Assembly: GCF_000473105.1 (NCBI RefSeq)
Contig: NZ_KI421498.1
Span: forward strand, 1,860,001 to 1,924,000
DNA from: Phaeobacter inhibens DSM 16374
GTDB taxonomy: Bacteria; Pseudomonadota; Alphaproteobacteria; Rhodobacterales; Rhodobacteraceae
Reading direction: 5' to 3'
Length of the DNA stretch: 64,000 nt
A program made the position numbers and the translations under genes. Under the pieces are notes generated by a model. It was given only the letters and a program-made list of their open reading frames with translations, had not been told where the DNA came from and ran no database searches. Below, piece by piece: positions 6,732 through 13,022 of this stretch (position 1 is the stretch's first letter; every line of letters begins with the position of its first letter).

Positions 6732-6757
6732 ACTGTCACCTTTTGAGGTGATAGCGT
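6729..6757 (+). promoter_or_regulatory. Operator-nested promoter of the rightward dnaN operon
   Basis: A perfect operator, TCACCTTTTGAGGTGA (6736-6751), lies exactly in the 17-base spacer between TTTACT (6729-6734) and TAGCGT (6752-6757), repeating the layout seen at 4854-4882. The first gene starts 24 bases downstream. The operator is certain as a sequence; promoter activity is inferred. Confidence 0.6.
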
Positions 6758-6780
6758 CCTTCTCGAACATGGAGGACATA

Positions 6781-7092
6781 ATGCCAACACCGCATATTAT
6801 GAACAGAGGTAAAGCGAAAACAGGCCACGACGACTTGGTTTCCACAAACCAATTGCGGGACCTCTCATCGATGGACCCCGCCACGTCGCTGGCGACTTTG
6901 CCCGATGAGGAACTGGCCGCGATGGCGCGCCATCTGCTCCCCGATATGGCGGGTGAGCTGCTGGGTCACCGCCTCGCGGCGTTGGCAGGGTCTGCCGAGG
7001 TTGCTCCGGCGCGGCTCCGTTTCTCCAATGGCTTGACCCGCATTCTCGCTGGACGCGAAGGTGTAACCGTCAAGGCGGGATCGGTGGCATGA
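6781..7092 (+). CDS. Hypothetical phage protein, first gene of rightward operon
   Basis: The start at 6781 is chosen because GGAGGA lies four bases upstream; the frame is open further up, but through the promoter and operator. The product is 103 residues: a polar N-terminus, then an alanine/leucine-rich helical region (DEELAAMARHLLPDMAGELL, HRLAAL) and a short basic tail. No known family. It opens a chain of ATGA-overlapping genes ending just before dnaN, suggesting joint translation with the downstream accessory proteins. Confidence 0.6.
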   Translation: MPTPHIMNRGKAKTGHDDLVSTNQLRDLSSMDPATSLATLPDEELAAMARHLLPDMAGELLGHRLAALAGSAEVAPARLRFSNGLTRILAGREGVTVKAGSVA

Positions 7093-7340
7093 GCGCCGCA
7101 ACCACAGCAGCCCGCTTTGCGCAGACCATTGCCCAGCTGCAGGGCCGTGAACGCCGTGACGCTGTGGCCTGCGCGGTGATCGAAACCGGTGGACTCTACC
7201 CCTTCCCCTTTCCAAAGCGCGCGTTGGTGGAAATCCAGCTGTACGGCGTCTGCGCGACCGGCATCGGCGAGGATGAGGCGATCAGCAATTGGATCGCCAA
7301 GCTGTCGCCTCAGGTAGAACCTCACGAGGTTGCCGCATGA
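7089..7340 (+). CDS. Hypothetical phage protein
   Basis: This 83-residue protein begins in an ATGA overlap with its upstream neighbour. The N-terminal helix (AARFAQTIAQLQGRERRDAV) is followed by a hydrophobic aromatic stretch (YPFPFP) and an acidic C-terminus (GEDEAISNWI). I do not recognise a family. Coupled translation at both ends supports it as a real gene of the dnaN operon. Confidence 0.6.
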   Translation: MSAATTAARFAQTIAQLQGRERRDAVACAVIETGGLYPFPFPKRALVEIQLYGVCATGIGEDEAISNWIAKLSPQVEPHEVAA

Positions 7341-7657
7341 TGCCCGCCAGCGTTCAAGAGGTCTATGCCGCAGCGCTAGCGATGGAACATCGTGGCGTGT
7401 TTGGGCGGGCAACCCTGCTGCGCACGCTTGGCGGCACCGCGCGCCCGATCACGCCCGGTGTTCCGGCCCATGAGGCGCATTGGCGCGTGGACCTTCTGGG
7501 CATCAGCGTAGACGGCATTGACCTGCCCAGCGCGCTGTCTGCGTGGATCAGCGCGGCCCGTATGTCGTGCCGACTGACCCCGGCCCGCCGCGCCACCGAC
7601 TGGCGGCCTGACTGCCCCTACAACGGACAGGCGCCGCTGCCACCGGAGGCACCATGA
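7337..7657 (+). CDS. Hypothetical phage protein, winged-helix-like
   Basis: Two tandem ATGs (7337, 7340) overlap the stop of the preceding gene; the product is 105-106 residues. The first part (VQEVYAAALAMEHRGVFGRA, TLLRTLGGTARP) has the look of a small winged helix. The rest carries paired tryptophans and basic residues and a C-terminal CPYNG. No family assigned. It ends in an ATGA overlap with the next gene. Confidence 0.55.
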   Translation: MMPASVQEVYAAALAMEHRGVFGRATLLRTLGGTARPITPGVPAHEAHWRVDLLGISVDGIDLPSALSAWISAARMSCRLTPARRATDWRPDCPYNGQAPLPPEAP

Positions 7658-7899
7658 CCATTGCAACAGTCGAGGGAGACGAAATCGTGATCCACATCCC
7701 GGTCACAGCGATATCCTGCCAACCCGAACCGCGCGGCTTTCTTGTGACGGATGCCGCCGCCCTCGTGCTGCATGTGGCGCGCGAGATCAGCGGCGAAGAT
7801 ACAGGCGAACGACCGTGGATCGAGCCGCTTGTTGAGGCGGCAATCCCACTCACGGAAACCGGCCGCGCCCAAATGGAACCATGCACCGAAAGGCCCTAA
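7654..7899 (+). CDS. Hypothetical phage protein upstream of dnaN
   Basis: This 81-residue acidic protein starts within an ATGA overlap and ends one base before the dnaN-like start codon. It begins with a beta-rich region (VEGDEIVIHIPVTAI) and has a helical middle (AALVLHVAREIS). The family is unknown. Because its translation ends directly at the sliding-clamp start, the two are probably made in linked amounts. Confidence 0.6.
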   Translation: MTIATVEGDEIVIHIPVTAISCQPEPRGFLVTDAAALVLHVAREISGEDTGERPWIEPLVEAAIPLTETGRAQMEPCTERP

Positions 7900-7900
7900 G

Positions 7901-9037
7901 ATGAACGCTCACAGTGAAATCAAGACTGATGTCGCCACCAAATCACTCAAGGTCGACATCTCAGAACTTCGCGCCGCCCTCGCTTGGGTCAACAAGGTGC
8001 GGGAAACGTGGTCACGCATCCCGATCTTGAGCCAGAACCTGTTTCAGGTTGAAGGCGGCCAGCTAGCTATCACTGCCACCTGCCTTGATCGCGAAGCACG
8101 GCAGACACTCTCCTGCGACACCTCTGACGCTTGGTCATTTGTGATGAACGGCCACCGAGTGATGAAAGTCACGGCAGGTCTGTCCGGCACCGTCACCATT
8201 GAGCATGACGTTGCCAAGGATCTCCTCACTCTGACGGCTGACGGCATGTCCCTTGCCATGAATGTCATGGCACCGCCCGAGGACTGGCCAACTATCAATA
8301 AGCAAGAGCCCCTGGGCGGCATTGAGGTCGGCGAAAACACCCTCCTCCGAGCGCTTAACTTGGTCAAATCGTGTATCTCGACCGAAGAAACCCGGTACTA
8401 TCTGAACGGGATCTACTGGACTTCACACGACGGTGCGTCACGCATGGTGACGACGAACGGACATCGGCTTGCGCGCCTGGATCTCAAAGCGCCAAATCCG
8501 CCATTTGATGTGATCTTCCCGCGGATCGGCATAACGCCGCTTTCAGCCATGCTGACCGCAAACGGCAATCAGCTTGCCAAGATCACTTATCGCGGTGCCG
8601 ATAAGACGCCCACCCTTCTTAGTATTGAGATGGGCGACCGCGAACTGCACTGCAAACTGATCGATGGCACATATCCGGATTACAACCGGGTCATCCCCTC
8701 AGTCGACGGGGAACAGGCGTTCGATATCATCATTCCCAAATCCGCCACTCAGCGCCTTCGTTTGATGGCCGGACCGCATGACCTTGGCTGCAAGATTTCC
8801 CCTGAAAAGGGCACCATGACGATTGGCCGAGAGGATCACGATGGCAAGATGTCAGTGACTTATGCCGCCAAGGGCAAGTCCGGGCCAGATATCGGTTTCA
8901 ACACTCTCTACCTGGCCCAGACAACGGCAACGATGGGGAACATTCGCTTACGCGCGAAAGACAATGGCGCACCTGCCTTGGCCACCAGTGAGGCACATAC
9001 GGATCTGATCATGGTCCTGATGCCGATGCGAGTTTGA
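7901..9037 (+). CDS. dnaN: Phage-encoded DNA polymerase III beta sliding clamp (DnaN-like)
   Basis: This is a 378-residue protein starting at 7901 (an earlier in-frame start lies inside the previous gene). Beta-clamp signatures are clear: STEETRYYLNGIYW (about residue 160), TTNGHRLARL (about residue 183), LIDGTYPDYNRVIPS (about residue 255) and the C-terminal VLMPMRV. Length fits the three-domain clamp of about 366 residues. Clamps form a ring that tethers the replicative polymerase to DNA. Having a private copy would let the element tune or redirect the host replisome. It is separate from the leftward replication operon but under the same operators. Divergence from the host's own dnaN (outside the window) could not be measured. 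Confidence 0.85.
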   Translation: MNAHSEIKTDVATKSLKVDISELRAALAWVNKVRETWSRIPILSQNLFQVEGGQLAITATCLDREARQTLSCDTSDAWSFVMNGHRVMKVTAGLSGTVTIEHDVAKDLLTLTADGMSLAMNVMAPPEDWPTINKQEPLGGIEVGENTLLRALNLVKSCISTEETRYYLNGIYWTSHDGASRMVTTNGHRLARLDLKAPNPPFDVIFPRIGITPLSAMLTANGNQLAKITYRGADKTPTLLSIEMGDRELHCKLIDGTYPDYNRVIPSVDGEQAFDIIIPKSATQRLRLMAGPHDLGCKISPEKGTMTIGREDHDGKMSVTYAAKGKSGPDIGFNTLYLAQTTATMGNIRLRAKDNGAPALATSEAHTDLIMVLMPMRV

Positions 9038-9083
9038 ACTTTCTTATAACCCGGAAACCGCACCCCTTTGATGGAGCCATAAA

Positions 9084-9539
9084 ATGCGAAAATTCAACAC
9101 CCGAATTGATGACCGCCACTTTCAGGAAATCCATCATGCGCTGGGTTGCCCGTGGCCGGACGAGATCATGGGCGAGACGTACCGCAACTACTTCTGCACT
9201 GGCGACGACGCCGAGACTGCGGAACGAATGCGCGCATCCCCGCATTGGACCAGCGGCAACAAAGCTCATGGCTCGACCTATTTCAGCGTCACTGGTGAAG
9301 GGCGGTCGGCTCTGCGAGATTACATCCTCGAAAACCTCCACGTCCCTGCGCGGTATGCTGTGACCTACAAGGGCCATGGTGATTACCCACCAAGCCTGTT
9401 GCCAGCCAAGAGCCACTCTGCCGCAAGGTATGCGGCATATCTACACTCGGAATGCGAATGGCCCTTGGTGGAATTCATGGCCGAGATCGCATCGGTCAAG
9501 ATCCATTCCAGAGCGATCAACCCCCACCTTTCCTACTAA
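9084..9539 (+). CDS. Hypothetical phage protein
   Basis: This 151-residue protein has GGAG nine bases before the ATG and lies 46 bases after dnaN. It is polar, rich in histidine and aromatic residues (PHWTSGNKAHGSTYFSV, DYPPSLLPAKSHSAARYAAY). No recognised domain, signal peptide or membrane segment. Probably part of the rightward operon; function unknown. Confidence 0.55.
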   Translation: MRKFNTRIDDRHFQEIHHALGCPWPDEIMGETYRNYFCTGDDAETAERMRASPHWTSGNKAHGSTYFSVTGEGRSALRDYILENLHVPARYAVTYKGHGDYPPSLLPAKSHSAARYAAYLHSECEWPLVEFMAEIASVKIHSRAINPHLSY

Positions 9540-9568
9540 CCCCAACCACGAAACGCACCGGAGGCCGC

Positions 9569-9826
9569 ATGTCACCCCAGAAGCCCCGTTTCAATGACCG
9601 GATCATCAAGGATGGATTTCCTGATGGCTGGTTCATTCAAGATCGGATCTGCCAGAACGAGGCGCTGCTCTGCCGGAGATCAGATTTTTCGCCAGGTGGA
9701 ATCACGTGCATCTGCACCCGCCCACGCGCAATGGAAACCGACGACTGGGTTCTGCATGCGCAAATCATCGCCTTCGGATTTGAGGCGGAGAACAACCGCC
9801 GCATCCAAGGGCGCAAGTCCTGCTAA
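9569..9826 (+). CDS. Hypothetical phage protein
   Basis: The ATG at 9569 has GGAGG five bases upstream, which decides the start over longer in-frame versions. The 85-residue product contains a repeated tryptophan/aromatic pattern and several cysteines (CQNEALLCRR, ITCICTRPR), possibly a metal site, but no known family. It lies in the spaced, well-translated tail of the rightward operon. Confidence 0.55.
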   Translation: MSPQKPRFNDRIIKDGFPDGWFIQDRICQNEALLCRRSDFSPGGITCICTRPRAMETDDWVLHAQIIAFGFEAENNRRIQGRKSC

Positions 9827-9845
9827 ACCTAACCCCGGAGGCACC

Positions 9846-10001
9846 ATGACAGACGATGACCTGCCCAAATGCGCCAACTGCGGCACTGTCATGACTGACT
9901 ATGACGCGCTGCATGACCGGGACGATGCCGACCCGGAGAATGACGTTCCCGACTACGCCAAATGCAAGGTGTGCTGGGAAGTCCACCGCATCGAAGACTG
10001 A
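9846..10001 (+). CDS. Small zinc-ribbon-like phage protein, 51 residues
   Basis: The start at 9846 has CGGAGG upstream. The protein carries two CxxC pairs (KCANCGTV near residue 9 and KCKVCWEV near residue 41) separated by a very acidic spacer with many D and E. The arrangement resembles a four-cysteine zinc ribbon. Function unknown; small zinc-binding proteins of this sort are common in phage accessory operons. Confidence 0.5.
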   Translation: MTDDDLPKCANCGTVMTDYDALHDRDDADPENDVPDYAKCKVCWEVHRIED

Positions 10002-10027
10002 TCCAGAAATAGCCGGAGAAACGCACC

Positions 10028-10210
10028 ATGAGCGAACAACCTATCTATGTGCCGGTGACCGATTCCAAGAAAGTGTTCTCGGTTTCCCGCGATACGATCT
10101 ATCGGGCTGCGAAAAAGGGATTGATCACAATTCACAAGGCGCAGGGCCGGTCTCTGCTGAAAGTGTCCGAGGTCTGCGCTTGGATTGAGGGTAGCGCCGA
10201 AAGCACCTAA
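10028..10210 (+). CDS. Excisionase-like / AlpA-like helix-turn-helix protein
   Basis: This 60-residue protein has GGAG before the ATG. It matches the small MerR-like winged-helix 'excisionase family DNA binding domain' pattern: VTDSKKVFSVSRDTIYRAAK, GLITIHKAQGRSLLKVSEV, AWIEG. Such proteins bend DNA at attachment sites to drive excision (Xis) or activate integrase genes (AlpA). It is the last gene before the tRNA-Leu integration target, exactly where a recombination directionality factor is expected. No integrase gene accompanies it. Confidence 0.65.
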   Translation: MSEQPIYVPVTDSKKVFSVSRDTIYRAAKKGLITIHKAQGRSLLKVSEVCAWIEGSAEST

Positions 10211-10214
10211 ACGC

Positions 10215-10235
10215 TTGTGGGGCTATTTGTGGGGC
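10215..10235 (+). repeat. Direct repeat TTGTGGGGC, possible integrase arm sites
   Basis: TTGTGGGGC occurs at 10215-10223 and 10227-10235 (12-base period), between the xis-like gene and the tRNA-Leu 3' end. Closely spaced short direct repeats here resemble arm-type binding sites of tyrosine integrases. The role is inferred from location. Confidence 0.4.
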
Positions 10236-10291
10236 CATTCTAGGCCCGCCACCAGCAGCGCCAATAAATACAGGTACTTAAGGGAAAGTTT

Positions 10292-10378
10292 TGGTGCGGT
10301 CGAGAAGACTCGAACTTCCACGGGTGTTACCCCACAGCGACCTCAACGCTGCGCGTCTACCAATTCCGCCACGACCGC
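10292..10378 (-). tRNA. tRNA-Leu(GAG)
   Basis: On the minus strand the 87-base gene begins GCGGTCG and ends CGACCGCACCA, a perfect seven-pair acceptor stem with the CCA encoded. The anticodon loop TTGAGGT between AGCG and CGCT gives anticodon GAG (Leu, CUC/CUU). A long variable arm (GTGGGGTAACACCC region) and the T-loop TTCGAGT fit a class II leucine tRNA. The 3' end points at the element, so the attachment core is probably the T-arm/acceptor part. Confidence 0.95.
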
Positions 10379-10533
10379 ACTGTCTTGACTTGGTGTAGCG
10401 GCGTATAGACGAGCGTGGCGCGGTTGTGAAGATGCAAAATGACCATTTTGCAGGGTTTTCTATTGCCTCCAAATGTAACGGGGGCGGATGTGTATTCCGC
10501 CCCCGACACTAGCTGTGGTTGCTCTGTGAAAAC

Positions 10534-12195
10534 TCAGTCAGTTGAGAAGCTCGGCAGGGCAGCGGCGGTGCTGGATGCCGGAACCGGCTGCGCGATTGTG
10601 CCGGTGAGCCCGGCTGACGCTGCCTTGATCAGCGCCAGACGTTCCGGCTGACCTGGAGCGAAAACCGGTTCGGACCCCGTCTCCAGGGCTGCGATGGCTG
10701 TCTGGTACCAGCCCTGCGCCTGTTCCGGCGACTTTGCCACACCGAACCCCTGTGCCAGATGGTGGCCGATCAACTCGGCGTAGGGACGCTGTCCAACACC
10801 AACCATGATCAAGGCCGCGCCAAGCGCCACCTCCATGTTATCACGGCGGTACCCGGAGAACAGGCAGATACCCGCCGTATTGGAGAGCTGCTCGATCGAC
10901 ATGTTGGACTGCAAGACGAATTTCTGCAGATCGGAGACCAGCGCGTCGCTGCCTGTGCTGCCCAGCTTGGCAAGATAGGGCTGCACGACAGGACCAAAGG
11001 CATCGCATTGACTATCGACTTGCGCCTGGCTCACGCCCTGCACTTTGGCGACGAGGGCTTCGCCGGAGTTGATCGCGTAGGAGCGCGTCAGGCAGAACTG
11101 TTCACCAAGCGCCAACTCAGGATCACGCAGATTGGACACGGTCATATAACCACCGTTGGAGCTGGTGAGCAGGCTGACTTTGCTACAATGGCTGGTGAGA
11201 GAGGCTGTATTCGCCGCCGGTGCCGGTTGCTGGAACAGCTGGAGCGCCGCGAGACCACCAGCCGCAGGAGCAGGAGCCGCGACCTGTGGCGCGGAAGCGA
11301 GCACCGTGCCGCCCACGCTGCCACCAGGTGCTGGTGCCGGCGCGGGCGTCGGCGCGCCCGCTTGGACTGTGCCGGACGCCGGTTCGTCGCTCATCCGGCA
11401 CACCCCCTGGTGACAGGAGAAATTCGCCGTGGTGACGCCACGCGCCATAAAATCATTGCGCTGATAGCCCTGCGGAGTTGAGGCAAACACCATGACAGAG
11501 CAATGCGACGCCCCACACCAGAAGGAACTGCCCGACACCGAGGTGTCGATCATATAATCGTTCTTACCGTCCCCATTCAGATCCGCCAGTTGCATAAATC
11601 CGGACCGCTGCAACAATTGCTCGGCACTGGGATCGGCACTGGCGGCGATTTCGTCCACGGCCTTGCTGACCTCGAAGGGCAACCCCCCATAGCTGCCATA
11701 GCCGCCAGCGCCAGCGCTACGGGTGCCGGTGGCCTCATCCCGCCAGGTGCGCAGAAGGCCACGCACGCCATTCGGCCCCTGCATCGCCTTGATCACCTGC
11801 GGACCGCCGATTTGCGCCCGACTGTAGGACGACACCAGAAAATCACGTTCATATTGGGTCAGCTGGCCCGTTGCAGGAAACCCCATGTGGCCCTGATACT
11901 GTGCCACGGCGGCGCGGGATTTGCGCCCCATCACACCGTCAGGAGAACCTGCTTGGAAACCGAAATAATTGAGTGCGGTTTGCGTTTCACGGTTCTGGGC
12001 ACGCGCCGGAGAATAGGTGCGTTTGCGCGTAACCGGTTGTTTGCGCGCACGGTTCTTATGCGCTTCGTTGACGATTACACCGCCGATGATGCTACCGACC
12101 AGCGCCGCGCCAAGGTTATCGGCAACAGCGGGTGCTGCCCCTGAGGTTGCCAGAACTGATGCGGCCAATGTCGTTTTAAGTGATTTTGAGAACAT
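10534..12195 (-). CDS. Secreted peptidoglycan-binding-domain protein
   Basis: This 553-residue protein starts at 12195, preceded by an AGGGGGG stretch; an upstream ATG at 12228 would bury the signal peptide. Residues 1-26 are a Sec signal (SLKTTLAASVLATSGAAPAV, then ADN). A glycine-rich hydrophobic segment (about residues 28-42) may be a 'glycine-zipper' membrane insertion. Residues about 69-118 form a peptidoglycan-binding type 1 fold (TQTALNYFGFQAGSPDGVMG, ATGQLTQYERDFL). The middle has a proline/alanine linker (PAPAPAPGG) and the C-terminal region is helical with two Cys-containing stretches. It is probably a periplasmic envelope protein. Substrate and function are unknown. It is the first host gene beyond the tRNA. 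Confidence 0.7.
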   Translation of the reverse strand: MFSKSLKTTLAASVLATSGAAPAVADNLGAALVGSIIGGVIVNEAHKNRARKQPVTRKRTYSPARAQNRETQTALNYFGFQAGSPDGVMGRKSRAAVAQYQGHMGFPATGQLTQYERDFLVSSYSRAQIGGPQVIKAMQGPNGVRGLLRTWRDEATGTRSAGAGGYGSYGGLPFEVSKAVDEIAASADPSAEQLLQRSGFMQLADLNGDGKNDYMIDTSVSGSSFWCGASHCSVMVFASTPQGYQRNDFMARGVTTANFSCHQGVCRMSDEPASGTVQAGAPTPAPAPAPGGSVGGTVLASAPQVAAPAPAAGGLAALQLFQQPAPAANTASLTSHCSKVSLLTSSNGGYMTVSNLRDPELALGEQFCLTRSYAINSGEALVAKVQGVSQAQVDSQCDAFGPVVQPYLAKLGSTGSDALVSDLQKFVLQSNMSIEQLSNTAGICLFSGYRRDNMEVALGAALIMVGVGQRPYAELIGHHLAQGFGVAKSPEQAQGWYQTAIAALETGSEPVFAPGQPERLALIKAASAGLTGTIAQPVPASSTAAALPSFSTD

Positions 12196-12318
12196 ATTAC
12201 GCGCCCCCCTATTGATGAAAACATGCAATCACGGTAGCGCACCACCTGCAGGGCAGGCCAGAAAATTCGGCGCGCCGCGCTATACTGGTTACAAAAGTCG
12301 TAACAAAGGACACCGTCG

Positions 12319-12990
12319 ATGGTTGAATGGATCACCACCTCAGGCCTGACCGGCTATGACGAGGCCGTCGCCTTCATGGAAGACCGTGCCGCTGGGATCG
12401 CCGCGGGAACCCAAGAGGAGTGCATCTGGCTGGTTGAGCATCCGCCGCTTTATACCGCCGGCACCTCAGCCCAGCCCGAAGATCTGACAGATCCTGACCG
12501 CTTTCCTGTGTATCCGAGCAAGCGTGGCGGGCAGTATACCTATCACGGGCCGGGGCAGCGCGTGATCTATGTCATGCTGGATGTCGCCAAGCGCGGCCGT
12601 GATGTGCGGTGCTTCGTGCGCCAACTGGAACGTTGGGTGATCCTGGCGCTTGATCGCTTCAATGTGACCGGTCATATCCGCGATGGTCGAGTTGGTGTCT
12701 GGGTCGAACGTGACGACAAGCCCCTGCGTGCCAATGGTGAAAAGACCGAAGACAAGATCGCGGCCATCGGTATCCGCCTGCGCAAATGGGTCAGCTTTCA
12801 CGGCATCTCGATCAATGTCGAACCGGATCTCAGCCATTTTGATGGTATCGTGCCTTGTGGCATCACCGAGTTTGGCGTCACCAGCCTGGTGGATCTGGGC
12901 CTGCCTGTGACCATGACCGATGTCGATGTGGCATTGAAGCAGTGCTTCGATGTGGCATTTGCCACAGCTGACACCTGCCCTACAGATTAG
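12319..12990 (+). CDS. lipB: Octanoyltransferase LipB
   Basis: This 223-residue enzyme transfers octanoyl groups from acyl carrier protein to lipoyl domains, the first step of lipoate biosynthesis. Signatures: [13 protein letters not shown] (about residue 40), [16 protein letters not shown] (about residue 70), the catalytic lysine in [15 protein letters not shown] (about residue 150) and the catalytic cysteine in IVPCGI (about residue 177). Length is normal. It diverges from the peptidoglycan-binding gene, with a short shared upstream region, and converges with the gene at 13023. Confidence 0.95.
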   Translation: MVEWITTSGLTGYDEAVAFMEDRAAGIAAGTQEECIWLVEHPPLYTAGTSAQPEDLTDPDRFPVYPSKRGGQYTYHGPGQRVIYVMLDVAKRGRDVRCFVRQLERWVILALDRFNVTGHIRDGRVGVWVERDDKPLRANGEKTEDKIAAIGIRLRKWVSFHGISINVEPDLSHFDGIVPCGITEFGVTSLVDLGLPVTMTDVDVALKQCFDVAFATADTCPTD

Positions 12991-13022
12991 GCCAGCCTAC
13001 AAAATCGGCAGTGTATCCGCGC

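Larger units (their letters stand above)
1..10291. mobile_element. Right end of a prophage-like element integrated at tRNA-Leu
   Basis: The segment holds phage-type genes only: divergent Cro/CI-like regulators with shared operators, a replication protein, a DNA methyltransferase, a DUF1064 protein, a Mor-like activator, a sliding clamp and an excisionase-like protein. It stops at the 3' end of the tRNA-Leu gene at 10292-10378, a classic integration target. Genes are short, overlap by a few bases and mostly have no housekeeping counterpart. No capsid, portal, tail, lysis or integrase gene is visible, so the element must continue left of the window or be a defective remnant. The left boundary cannot be placed, and the gene at 1-228 may or may not belong to it. 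Confidence 0.8.

Noticed and set aside
10185-10388. A 67-codon plus-strand frame overlapping the xis-like gene and the tRNA
   Set aside because: It reads through the whole tRNA gene in antisense; the sequence constraint there is explained by the tRNA.
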